A stretch of DNA of 64,000 nucleotides from the NCBI GenBank assembly GCA_001414485.1, contig LLEY01000259.1, forward strand, positions 1 to 64,000. Reading direction: 5' to 3'. Below the pieces are notes generated by a model. The model searched no databases. It saw only the letters and a program-made list of their open reading frames with translations, and was not told the origin of the DNA. Below are positions 22,333-31,647 of the stretch, piece after piece. The translations under genes and the position numbers were made by a program. This stretch comes from Calycina herbarum (taxonomy: Eukaryota > Ascomycota > Leotiomycetes > Helotiales > Pezizellaceae). Position 1 is the stretch's first letter, and each line of letters begins with the position of its first letter.

Positions 22333-24141
22333 ATGAAGGAAAGGCCCATGAAGATGGAGAAGCCCATGAAAGTAAAAAAGCCCATGAAGATGGAAAAGAG
22401 GACCATCACAATGACAACTGGAGAGAGGTTAATGTTATTCGACTCAGGAAAGACTCCATGGGCGGCAAAGCTGGCAAGGGATAGAAGAAGGGAGGCATTG
22501 AAGGAGGCCAAAGCATTAAAAAACCAAAACATCTTCGAAATCCGTCTTGTCGATGACGAAAATGGAAATCCTCTACGCTATGAGCATAGAGTCATGGATG
22601 GGAAAAAGGGAAGTGGACGCCTCGCCTTGAGAACAGCTTTATCGACAGTCATACCAGAGCCATTGAAGCTGCCTCTGTTGCTGGAACAACGAAAACTCGA
22701 AGAAATGGATTATGCCGCGGCTATACCAGGTGTTGTACATTGCTTCGTGGATGACTTCAAAGACGATAACAAACAAGTGTTTGCTTTTGCTCTTTATGTG
22801 TCCCCTGAGATGACCAACGGAGCTGAGCTATGGGACGGCGACGGGGGGTTGGTGGAGCTGCAAGAGTTTTTCACACACCCGGATTTTGGCGGGAAAAAAC
22901 AGCGGATTTTCAACTTTAGCGCTGCAGTTCAAACTGGTCACAGGACAATCACAAGAAACAAGGATAGCAAGAAGGCAACTCCTGAGGCTACCGAGATGGT
23001 CCATAAGTCAATGATGATGGGTCTGAAACTCCTTGACTTCCTCCCAGAAGAACATCGACGTCGCGAAATGCTAAAACGAAGATAGACAACGAATGCGAGC
23101 ATGACCATGTCACATGAGAGCAACTACGAACTTGCCAGTGTTCAGATGAACAGAACAGAAATCTCAACAGTTCCAAACTCCTTGGCCACCGCTCTAGCAG
23201 AGTTCGGAAACCTCCATCACGACTCGCACGATGAAAAAAATGGATTTACAGTAATGTACTCGCTCTCAAATTTCCCGGATGACTCCCACTTTCCAGGACG
23301 GTTCAACATCACTGAACCTAGAATTACAGCAACACTCCCTACGTTTTCTGCCCTAATATTCAAGGGGGTGCTCTCGCACTACGCAACTGGCGAGGGCCAG
23401 TACCTAGACCACTCCTCAACAAGATACAGGCTTGAAAACGGACTCGAACACCCACAATTACCAGACGACCGTAAGCCTAAGAGGTTCAATGTCGTCTGTT
23501 TTCCCAATAACGACGTGCTGATTTTGAACCCCAAATTTGTGACAGGCGAGTTCAAGGAAGATATCCGAACGGGTGAAGCTCTCACTCAATATGGCACCAT
23601 GAGGAATATGAAAACCTGGGAGATGAGAACTGCCTTACGAGAAGATTTCTTCGAGACAAGAACCACTGATCATATCATACCGAGCGAATGGTGCCAAAGA
23701 TATGCCTGGACCAACGACAATGGAGTCGAGGAATCGCCCGAGCTTTGGGTAGCGGAAGATTTTAAAAGAATGGCTCCCGAGGACGCCACATTTCCCAAGA
23801 ACAAAAGGGGTAAAAAACAGGACCCAGTGCTAGCAAGTAAGGAATACATTTTGGTTGAAAAGGCAATACGAGCCAATCTGTGTGGTTTGCGGTTTCATGA
23901 TGATAGTAAAAAGAAGGACGACACGAAAACCAAAAAGAAATCCAGAGTAAACCCCCAAATCATTTACACCCACAAGGAGGAATACGAACAACTTTTTCAA
24001 GTTTCAGACTCGGTTATGCCAACAGACGGGGGCTCTGACAAGAAAAGTAAATTTCAGGAGGAGGAGCCGGAGTTGATGGAGGAGGAGCCGGAGGGGGATG
24101 ATGATGAGTTGGAAGAGGATGATGAGTCGGAGGAGGAGTAG
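22333..24141 (+). pseudogene. 2OG-Fe(II) dioxygenase-like protein, copy B, one stop
   Basis: Second paralogue, one frame from the ATG at 22333 to the stop at 24139-24141, interrupted only by TAG at 23083-23085. Without that codon it would span about 602 codons. Across the break, copy B reads EMLKRR, stop, TTNASMTMSHES, and copy A reads FERR, His, ITEGSLTMGSEK, so the stop sits in conserved sequence. The N-terminal 30 residues are a Met/Lys-rich repeat (MKMEKPMKVKKPMKMEK). Core motifs are FGNLHHDSHDEKNGFTVMYS (HxD), FSALIFKGVLSHYATG (distal His) and KRFNVVCFPNND (Arg). The tail is highly acidic (EEEPELMEEEPEG, then DDDELEEDDESEEE). A shorter product could start at the ATG at 23101, which would keep the whole catalytic core. 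It lacks the intron found in copy A. Confidence 0.6.
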
Positions 24142-25110
24142 GAGCAGCAGGAGGAGTTGTAAGGGAGCTTAGCTACGCAAAGCAGATTTTGTCTATGGAG
24201 TGATGGAGTTTTGTAGTGTAACAACAGGACAAATGAAAACGCAGCAACACCACCTTGAAAAGAAAACATGCTCTAGTGTCACAGTATTTTAGTCTTTGCA
24301 TTGACCGACTCGCAACTCTGTCCCCCCAGGCGCCAGATGTACCTCTTTTTCCTTGCACCAATCACTTCGTAGTAAATAAGCTTCAAAGGTCCTAGTTTTA
24401 ACTATAAGAACCTTGTTTGGAACAGATAATTTCCTCTACTACTTCTCTAACGATTATTCTTCTCAGCTGTATGGTTCAAGTTGAAGTGTTACTTTAATTG
24501 TTTTGTCACCGTTACACGGAACGTGGTGCATTGTGCTTCAACATCATAACCCATAAGAATTTCCCCAAAGAAAATCACCAAAGAAAGGAGAAAGAGATAG
24601 AGCATGCCACGGACGAAGTGTTTTCATTCCAGCCCTACATTTATAACTCTCAATTGTCGCAATCTCCAGATACAGATTCCCAATGCAGTTTACTGCCGTG
24701 AACAAGAATATCACCAAAGTCCCCTAGACCTTGATCTCCGCAATGAGTTCCACTCCCCTCCTCAATAGATAATAGGCCCTCCGATTTGAGATCCCCAGAA
24801 GTCCCCAATAAATCCAAATCCAAGACACCCACCCCAATTTCAATAGAGAATAGACACCCAGATCTATGATCTCCCAATACGCCCACAAACTGAAAACAAC
24901 CCCAAACCCCCCTTCTCCATTTCAATAGAGAATAGACCCCAAGATTCCCACCGACCGAATAAAAAACATTCCAAAACTCCAAAACTCCGTTTCAATAGAG
25001 AATAGACTCCAAAAATCCCACCCAATTTCAATAGAAAATAGATCCCCAGGTTCAGGATGTCCGAAATTTCACCCATTCCAAAAAAGAAGGACTCCCAAAA
25101 ATCACAACAC
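24142..25110. other. Intergenic with short interspersed repeat
   Basis: This lies between convergent units. It contains five copies of a TTTCAATAGAGAATAGA motif at 24760-25043, listed separately. Minus-strand open frames here (24650-24982, 24864-25241) are built from that repeat and are not called. Confidence 0.45.
24760..25043. repeat. Five copies of TTTCAATAGAGAATAGA
   Basis: Copies lie at about 24760, 24838, 24920, 24990 and 25026; copies two to four are identical over TTTCAATAGAGAATAGAC and the first and last differ by one to three bases. Spacers are 36-82 nt and differ in sequence but are C- and A-rich. They sit just beyond the stop codon of the small gene at 25111-25450, so they may lie in its 3' untranslated region. 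Confidence 0.8.
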
Positions 25111-25450
25111 TCAAAAACCACCTCCACAAAACAATGAACCCAGCGTGAGAGCAGCAAGTGCCATAACGGAAACAAGTTCCTTTCCCATCCAGTTGACACC
25201 GGCTTCTCTCGTTTGCCGCTCGAGTAACCGCTCAACTGCACGGTCTTGCCGTCGAAACTTGATCTCCTGTCGAAATATTAGGAATGCTCATAAGATATGG
25301 GTTGGCGAGGATGAGGCGTACATTTTCAGGTTCAATTACCCAATTAAGATCCATCTCTGCAAGATTGGGATGGACATGGGAGGTGATAATGTAATTGCCT
25401 TCTGTGAGTAACCTAGGACGTGCGTTCCGGATCGCTGCGTAATGGTCCAT
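25111..25450 (-). CDS. Small membrane protein, function unknown
   Basis: Predicted 94-residue protein from two exons, 25322-25450 and 25111-25266, with a 55-nt intron (GTACGC donor, CCTAAT branch, ACAG acceptor). It reads MDHYAAIRNARPRLL, then LNWVIEPEN before the junction, EIKFRRQDRAVERLLERQTR after it, a basic amphipathic stretch, and a C-terminal hydrophobic segment LVSVMALAALTLGSLF ending in CGGGF. This looks like a small single-pass or tail-anchored protein, possibly mitochondrial. The frame is open upstream of the chosen ATG but has no other ATG, so an earlier start would need an extra exon. I do not recognise the family. Confidence 0.55.
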
Positions 25451-25762
25451 GGGGGTTGCTTGCGGTGGTGCAGGTTGAGTGGTGTGGAGGAGGTGGAATC
25501 TTGACGTGCGAGACGATATAATGACTGATGGGGAGTATAATTTGGAGAAGGAAGATATTGTTGGGGTGTTCTGGGGTTTTAATGAAGGAACCCATATACT
25601 AGTGGGCTGCCTAGCGCGGCTTTGGTGGTTGCGATTTCGATATTTCTGATGCAATAATGAATGTCGTAAGCGAGCGAGTTCGAGTAATACATCCACTAAG
25701 AAAGTTTCCCTTCTCAGATGAAGACAATTTTGCTCGATTTGACAAAAGATATTTGAACCATA
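25451..25762. other. Spacer between two small minus-strand genes
   Basis: Upstream region of the 25111-25450 gene. The frame of that gene remains open through most of it without an ATG, so a missed first exon is possible. Confidence 0.4.
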
Positions 25763-26215
25763 TCACTTCATAGCCTTGACGAAATACCTCTGGAGGTAGA
25801 CCAGGCCAACTCCCGCAAGCAGGCCAAACCCAAATCCGGCATTGAAACGTTGAGAAACATGCTTTGCGAGGAAGCGGTATATGTTGTTTGGGAGATCAGG
25901 CTCCAAATCCTACAATGTGTAAGTCTTGCTACAGAAAATCCGACGAGAGACACTTACAGCCATTCTCCGGGAAGGAGTATTGGTGGTAACCGCCGATGAC
26001 CTTGTAGCTTGGAGGATTGGGGAAAGAGGGTTGGCCTCCATCTCAGGTGGTGGAGTTATTGGCGCTGACTCACGATACTCGATATGCTCTACGAGAATTA
26101 TCTCAGGCTGTGCAAGTCGTAAGGCGCTTGAGCTGGAGTTCCGTATGAATTGCCTTGTCACGCCATTCGTGTTGGCGTGGCCATTGCACGAGGAAGAGCT
26201 GCCTGATCCATTCAT
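25763..26215 (-). CDS. Small protein with C-terminal membrane segment
   Basis: Predicted 134-residue protein from exons 25958-26215 and 25763-25909, joined by a 48-nt intron (GTAAGT donor, TTGTAG acceptor). The first half is Ser/Asn-rich and probably flexible (MNGSGSSSSCNGHANTNG). The second exon gives DLEPDLPNNIYRFLAKHVSQ and then a glycine-rich hydrophobic segment, FNAGFGFGLLAGVGLVYLQ, followed by RYFVKAMK. The single membrane segment close to the C-terminus with a short basic tail suggests a tail-anchored protein. No family recognised. The unspliced frame stops within the intron, which supports the splice. Confidence 0.6.
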
Positions 26216-27209
26216 CTTGAGAATTGCGTTGGTTTGAAACGTTTTGTGGAGGTGAAGAAACGAAGGAGTATGCTCGAGATGAGAGTGGGTGGGAATGGAT
26301 GACAAGAGTCACTTAAATATTCCAACGGAAGTAGCACGGACTAAGATCAATCCATGATGATGCATCATCATGGAGGAATCATCATGTCGCGTGCTTGAGT
26401 AGAGGCCGTCAAAAACCGTTCCAGATTCAGAGAGTCGACTTTAATCGACTTATTTAGTGCTTGAAGCCGAGTATAATAACACCGGCAAAATGACGAAATC
26501 AACGCGTAAAGGTTCCAAACTGCTAGGATAAATTTATAGAAACAAGAAGACTGCAGAGAGGTTGCATCAACGAAGATATAGCTTGGAGATTAGAGTGAAA
26601 AACAGCAGGAAGAAAAAAGTTGGGAAGGCACTTGTCTCCTAGGTAGGCAGGTGGTTCCTAGACCGGACGATCTTACTTGGAAAAGATGGTCGTTCCTTCC
26701 CCATCGAAGAATACTTGGCCATACTCAACAGTCAGCCTCGATGATCAATAAAGCTCAAGACATAATGAGAATGGTGACGACAAGGAAAGTAGCATATTCT
26801 TCAGCTCAGCTGAATCTGGAAGGCTCCATTGGTGACGAGGGAGATCAGGTGACGAGACAATAACTTAAAATCACCTGATCTTCATCGCCGAGAGTTGGTA
26901 ATGTGAATAACAATAAATCGGCGAGATTGACGGTGATTGGAGAGTCAAAAATTCGCCTTGTTGCATGAAAATAGGGATGGATGGAAGAGGGCATCTCGAT
27001 GTCAAGTAGCGTTTCTCCCCTGTGAATGTTTGACCCCTGTGAATGTTTGACCCCTGTGCCGATCGCGGGGCATGACGAATTAGAATTCAGTCAATCAGCA
27101 CGCAATTCTCGTCATCCAACAGGAATAAAAATCTCTTGACTCTCCCATACTCGCAATCCATTTCCAAACTCCCCCAACAACCCAAGAATTACCATCACAA
27201 AACTTCAAA
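26216..27209. other. Intergenic between divergent genes
   Basis: Shared upstream region of the minus-strand gene at 26215 and ADI1 at 27210. It includes a near-palindromic CATGATGATGCATCATCATGG at 26351-26371, one T from a perfect inverted repeat, and a short direct repeat of CCCCTGTGAATGTTTGA near 27016-27050. An open frame at 26651-26863 is not called. Confidence 0.5.
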
Positions 27210-27909
27210 ATGCGAGCCTACTGGTACGACAACGCCCCCGTAAGAAAATCCCCAACACAACCCCTCATCGCGCAAAAACTAATCCCTACCAGGGCGACCA
27301 ACGCGAACCCCACGACTCCGGTCGCAACGTCGACGCCTCCTACCTCTCCAACCTCGGTGTCCTATACTACAGCTTCGCAGACGAAGCGGATGTCGATAAA
27401 CTAGCCAGCGAGCGAAGCTACAAGAATCGCGATGTGATCACCGTTTCCCCCGAGAAGATGGGCGATATCTACGAGGAGAAGGTGAAGAGCTTTTTCCATG
27501 AACATCTGCATGAGGATGAAGAGATCAGATACATTAGGGATGGAGCGGGGTTCTTTGATGTGAGGAGTGAGGGTGATGAGTGGGTGAGGATCTTTTTGGA
27601 AAAGGATGATTTGATTGTAAGACTTCCTATGCGACGATGAGGAGGAGAATGGGATGGGATAAAATACTGATTCGGAGATAGATTCTTCCTGCGGGTATCT
27701 ACCATCGATTTACAACGGATAGCAAGAATGTGAGTTGAGGGAATTGGCAGATGAGAGTTCTGGAAGCTAAATTTGGACAGTATATTCAAGCTATGAGGTT
27801 GTTCAAGGAGGAGCCCAAGTGGACCCCATTGAATCGCGGACCAGAAGTCGATGTCAATCCATATCGAAAGGAGTACTTGCAAGCTCGATCTACAGTTTCA
27901 AGCCAATAA
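27210..27909 (+). CDS. ADI1: Acireductone dioxygenase
   Basis: Cupin-fold enzyme of the methionine salvage pathway that oxidises acireductone to the 2-keto precursor of methionine and formate. Four exons (27210-27239, 27293-27616, 27682-27729, 27781-27909) give 176 residues, the normal length of the family. The start MRAYWYDN is the usual N-terminus. Metal ligands are visible in [18 protein letters not shown] (two His and a Glu of the HxHx4E motif), followed by GFFDVR, and the last His is in AGIYHRFT. The C-terminus [18 protein letters not shown] is also typical. Introns are 53, 65 and 51 nt. The first exon codes for only ten residues. Located in cytosol or nucleus by analogy with yeast. Confidence 0.95.
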
Positions 27910-28572
27910 TTGTTCTTCATAAGGGGTCTGGGAACGATTTACGAAGTTATGATGTGAGTGGAGGAAGGGACCACGACGAGACAATGTATGATAGCATAAT
28001 GGCAAGGTCATTATTACAGCAAGGCATTCAAGTGATTGTTTCGAGATGGATCAAGTGCTTCTATTGTTTATATCGGTTAAGCTGCCTCACGATGGGCATC
28101 AAAAGTGGCAGTCGACACTTCGTGCTTCAGATTCATGCCTGCCTACCAGGCCCTCGTTTTCTGGGGTAATTCAAGTTAATTACCCTAAAGACGTGGAACA
28201 ATTTGGGATTATTAGCCCAAATGTTTTGGACCAATCTTCCAAAGTGGTACTGAATTAATGTCCACCGCGAGGCTGCGCAAGTTTGCGTTCCACTGGGGTG
28301 CACATTGAAGGACCAGAGAAGTCATATCAACAAATCCAAGCGAATCAGGAATTCTTTTTTCATTCATAATATTTTGTAACACTCCCCTTATTGATCCAGT
28401 CTTATTATTCTTAGCTCGGAGGTTTCGGGTCCCTTGGCAACCTTGATGGTTCCCAAGACTCACGGACCTGAGCCATCCCAAGCCTCGTTTTTGTTCACGA
28501 ATATTTAAAAGCATCTGCATGTCTTGGGCGATTTTGTATTAATTTCCAACATTATAACTTGCGTAGGATCGG
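27910..28572. other. Intergenic, convergent
   Basis: 3' regions of ADI1 and of the secreted-protein gene. Short open frames at 27819-28520 overlap ADI1 or carry no domain. Nothing else is seen. Confidence 0.45.
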
Positions 28573-29085
28573 TCAAACATAACTACACTTCATAGTCTGC
28601 ACTCCATCCTTAGTCTCCTGCGTACACTCAAACGGCGTTGAAGACGAAAATTCCATCTCAAAAGTCCCATTCGCATTCCCCCCAAAGTTCAAACTCGCAC
28701 TGGCATTGGGTTGTGTAAATCCCATTCCAGCACCAATTTCCATGGAAGTATTCGTGATTGTGTAGCCGCCTTCGAGCCCGAAGAAATCGCTGCCTGCTTG
28801 GAGACCACCTGGTGATTTTTTACTAGTATTTGTGTAAAGATAGGAGTCGTGGTTGGAGGGAGTGAGAGAAAAGGGGAGGTGAAAAGTGGAAATGTTGCCT
28901 CCATAAGAAACATCCTCCGCCCAATTAATTCCACATCCAACACCGATTCCTCCAAATGGACTCATAGTCCCCGCAGCCACGACTTCTCGTGTGCCACTTG
29001 TTGTAATTTCGACACTGCTGTCGCGTGGGAGTATGTTTCGTGCAGAAGCGACGGTGCAAAGAACGAGGAGAGCGAGTTTGAGCAT
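28573..29085 (-). CDS. Small secreted protein, possible effector
   Basis: Intronless 170-residue protein. It starts with a clear signal peptide, MLKLALLVLCTVASA, with a likely cleavage site after ASA or ARN. The mature part is rich in Gly, Ser, Thr and Asn and has five N-glycosylation sequons (NIS, NTS twice, NAS, NGT). Three cysteines remain in the mature chain: one in GVGCGINW and two near the C-terminus (FECTQETKDGVQTMKCSYV). The composition and repeated beta-prone segments (GSDFFGLEGGYTITNTS, GAGMGFTQ) suggest a beta-rich fold. No family is recognised. Secretion is supported by sequence; any role in host or microbe interaction is a guess. Confidence 0.7.
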   Translation of the reverse strand: MLKLALLVLCTVASARNILPRDSSVEITTSGTREVVAAGTMSPFGGIGVGCGINWAEDVSYGGNISTFHLPFSLTPSNHDSYLYTNTSKKSPGGLQAGSDFFGLEGGYTITNTSMEIGAGMGFTQPNASASLNFGGNANGTFEMEFSSSTPFECTQETKDGVQTMKCSYV

Positions 29086-29991
29086 GTTGGATTAATTAGA
29101 CGGGATTTGAGTATGCTTGAGGTTGCAAGTACATACAAGTTGAGAAAGAACGGAAGGTTGGGAAAACGTCAATTCGCAACAGCGGGCGAAGTCATTATAT
29201 GCATTCTCGGACGAATACAAAGACCCGAAATTGAGATGGTGATCGGGATGTTGTTGGTGGCCAAGTGTCTGGGAAACTTTAAACAGACGAGTCGCGTAAT
29301 TTGGAGAAGTGGTTTTGAAAACTTTAAATTTGTAATTTCGTGGTTTTATGTTGGGTTTTTTTTTGGGGAGGTGTTATATATAGGTAAGTTTAGGGAACCA
29401 AGGAATACAAGAAGTTAGTCAAGTCCAAGAGATTCGGAACATTTTTAGTAATAAAAATATTTGATTCCAGGTGTACTTAAGTTAATCAAAAAAGATGTAT
29501 TGAACAAAGCAGAGGCCTAAGTTTTAAAGGGAGCCAGAAGTCTATTTTGAGAGAGAGAGTAGAAGTACCCTCAGGTATTTATATATCAGCTCCCTAAAAG
29601 AGACAGCATTTGGTCGATGGGAATTCTCTCCTTCTAATTCAACACAACGTATATATACATTACAAACAAGCCATGAGAGCAAACTTAAACGAAATCCAAC
29701 CGCAAATAGCAAAAGAACAATAGAGCAAGAGAAACTCCATGACTCCTCCAATGACAAGAGAAAAAAGTAAGGGGTAGATCTGAAAAGATAAAAGAACCAC
29801 AGGTAACGTATTTAATGAACAGCACCACCCATAGCACCGGGACAAAATTTGCTAGTGGGTCAGTGAACTGTAAAGACGTAAGGAAAGGTTTTGTTGCTGT
29901 GATATTGATTTATTAGCTATCGAGTTTCCAGTCTAACTCTTTGGGTCAACTTACGTTTCGTCATTTTGTTTTTGAATTTATATAGGTCTTC
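29086..29991. other. Intergenic region
   Basis: Promoter of the secreted-protein gene and 3' region of the C2H2 gene. An open frame at 28849-29418 runs antisense to the secreted-protein gene and is not called. No repeat or RNA gene is seen. Confidence 0.45.
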
Positions 29992-30994
29992 TTATGGCTG
30001 TAGAACAAAGTGCTTCTTGTGGACATGCCTCAGTAAATTATCCGTTCTGGTGAAGCCTTTTTTCAGGCCGCCAAGTGCATATACACAGCCAGGGTGTTCA
30101 CAGTAATATCTTTGGCCATTGTGCTTTGCTTGGTGGCGTAAAAGATCTTTCTCTGTCGAGAAAGCAATGTTTTTAGAAAGGCACGAAGAATCGAAGCATT
30201 TGTGAGGTTTCAAGTGATACCTTTTGTGCCATCTTTACAGTATTAGTTGATGAAACGATGAGTGACATGTGCGAGCTTTTGACTTACTTGAGTTGACGAC
30301 GCTGAGTGAAGACTTTCTCACAGCCTGCATGATCGCAACGCCAACATTCCTCTAGTGACATTGAGGTGGAGTGATCTGGTGGGCTTTCATCAAGCTGATT
30401 TTGCCAGGGACTCCTATAAGTACTTGATGGGGATGTCGCGTGAGTAATGGAGACCGAAGATCCAGCAAGCAAGCTTGGAGTCGAGTTTAGCGTTGCGTCG
30501 TGTGTCGATTCTCGTGAAGTTCCTTCAGCATCGCCAGGTTCGGCTTCCTCCTGAACTTCCAATTCCTGAATGGCCCATATATGAGGCCACTCTCCTGGAA
30601 AGAGGTCTTCCTCAAATCCATACCGGAGACCAAGGGTGTCAGCCCTCGTCCCATAGTGGTCGAGTCGTTCAAGCCGTTCGGGCTGCTCCTCCACGCCCCG
30701 AGATTCTGCTGGTCCCGGACAGCAAAAATCATCTGGACAGGCATGAGAAAAGAGACAGGCATCGATACCGCTAGATTGATCTTGATCACTACAACATTCC
30801 CACGAAATGTGTTAGCGAGCGGAGGGATTCTCCGCTCGAAAGCCGGAGTTGGAAAAACGAGGCTGTGAACGCATGTTAGCAGTTGTGCAATAAAATGTGC
30901 TGTGACCAAAGCAAAGGGGTTGAATGACTTACACACAATTGCCCTGGAGGGTATTGATGATGATGGAATGAAGGGGAGGAGAAAATGAGGCCAT
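29992..30994 (-). CDS. C2H2 zinc finger protein
   Basis: Predicted 267-residue nuclear protein. My exons are 30933-30994, 30288-30788 and 29992-30232; total length is in frame. Three zinc fingers fill the C-terminal 100 residues: CDHAGCEKVFTQRRQL with the closing WHKRYH across the last junction, then CFDSSCLSKNIAFSTEKDLL with RHQAKH, then CEHPGCVYALGGLKKGFTRT with LLRHVHKKH. The third finger has a long inter-ligand loop, as in many fungal C2H2 proteins. The N-terminal part is acidic and Ser/Pro-rich (EELEVQEEAEPGD-type). The first intron is 144 nt (GTAAGT donor at 30932, acceptor TTGTAG at 30789). A nearer acceptor at about 30870 would put a TAA in frame, so the distal one is chosen. DNA binding is likely; targets unknown. 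Confidence 0.75.
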
Positions 30995-31548
30995 CTCGTC
31001 CCTTTTAAGCACGTTTTCCGAATACTTGCTGGGTAGCTGGTGTGGCCTCTTGTGGTAAATGGCTTGCAGTGAGGTGTGGTTGGTAAGTAGCCAATCATCA
31101 CCATGACACCGCTGTGTGGCCTCTCTTTGACGCCCGATAGCAAGGCTTCTGTATGGTTAGAAAATGGTGAGAAGATGTGTATCGTGTGCTACACTCAGCC
31201 ACTCATTCGCGATTGGCAAGGCGTAAAGTGTGTGGCCTCAAGTGTCCGCATTGGATTGCTGAATGTGTTATGTTCCCCATAGGGCAAACAGGGCTTCCAG
31301 CATTCGGCAATATTCCATGAGGCTCACTTAGGGAGGCACACGATAGACAACAAAAATAATCAATACCTCCCTCTCGTTGCTAGGTGAGCATTAACCCAGA
31401 TGTTCGGGAACAACGAAGTCCACCCCTCGGCACAGCCCCGTCCCGAACCGGCTAAGAGCGGATCTTCAAATAAAAGTTTGCCCCACCCTCACCGCCATAT
31501 TGCTTCAATAATACAGATAAGAAAAAATTATCAAATCCAACCAGCAAC
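30995..31548. other. Intergenic between C2H2 gene and tRNA-Gln
   Basis: Promoter of the C2H2 gene with several GTGTGGCCTCTTG-like words near 31050, 31110 and 31230 (GTGTGGCCTC occurs three times). No gene is seen. Confidence 0.5.
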
Positions 31549-31647
31549 GGTCGATTAGTGTAGTCGGTTAGCACATGGGTTTTTGAAGAGAGCGTCTGAT
31601 TCTTAATACAATTACCTGGGACCCGGGTTCGAATCCCGGATGGACCT
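31549..31647 (+). tRNA. tRNA-Gln (TTG) with intron
   Basis: The sequence folds as a tRNA. Acceptor GGTCGAT pairs with ATGGACC except for one G-G clash at the fifth pair. The D-arm is TAGTGTAGTCGGTTAGCAC, the anticodon stem TGGGT with loop TTTTGA gives anticodon TTG, the T-arm is CCGGG-TTCGAAT-CCCGG, and the discriminator base is T. An intron of about 26 nt (about 31587-31612) follows position 37; the 3' stem is ACCTG. A T-rich run begins shortly after the 3' end (31660) and can stop Pol III. The GGTC start, TAGTGTAGT D-arm and UUG anticodon are usual for eukaryotic tRNA-Gln. Confidence 0.88.

Noticed and set aside
24760..25043. CRISPR-like array
   Set aside because: Motif is short, spacers vary from 18 to about 65 nt and are themselves low complexity, and the genome is eukaryotic.
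30284..31143. Apparent in-frame TAA making the C2H2 gene a pseudogene
   Set aside because: A 144-nt intron with GTAAGT donor, CTAAC branch and TTGTAG acceptor skips the TAA and keeps frame through all three zinc fingers.
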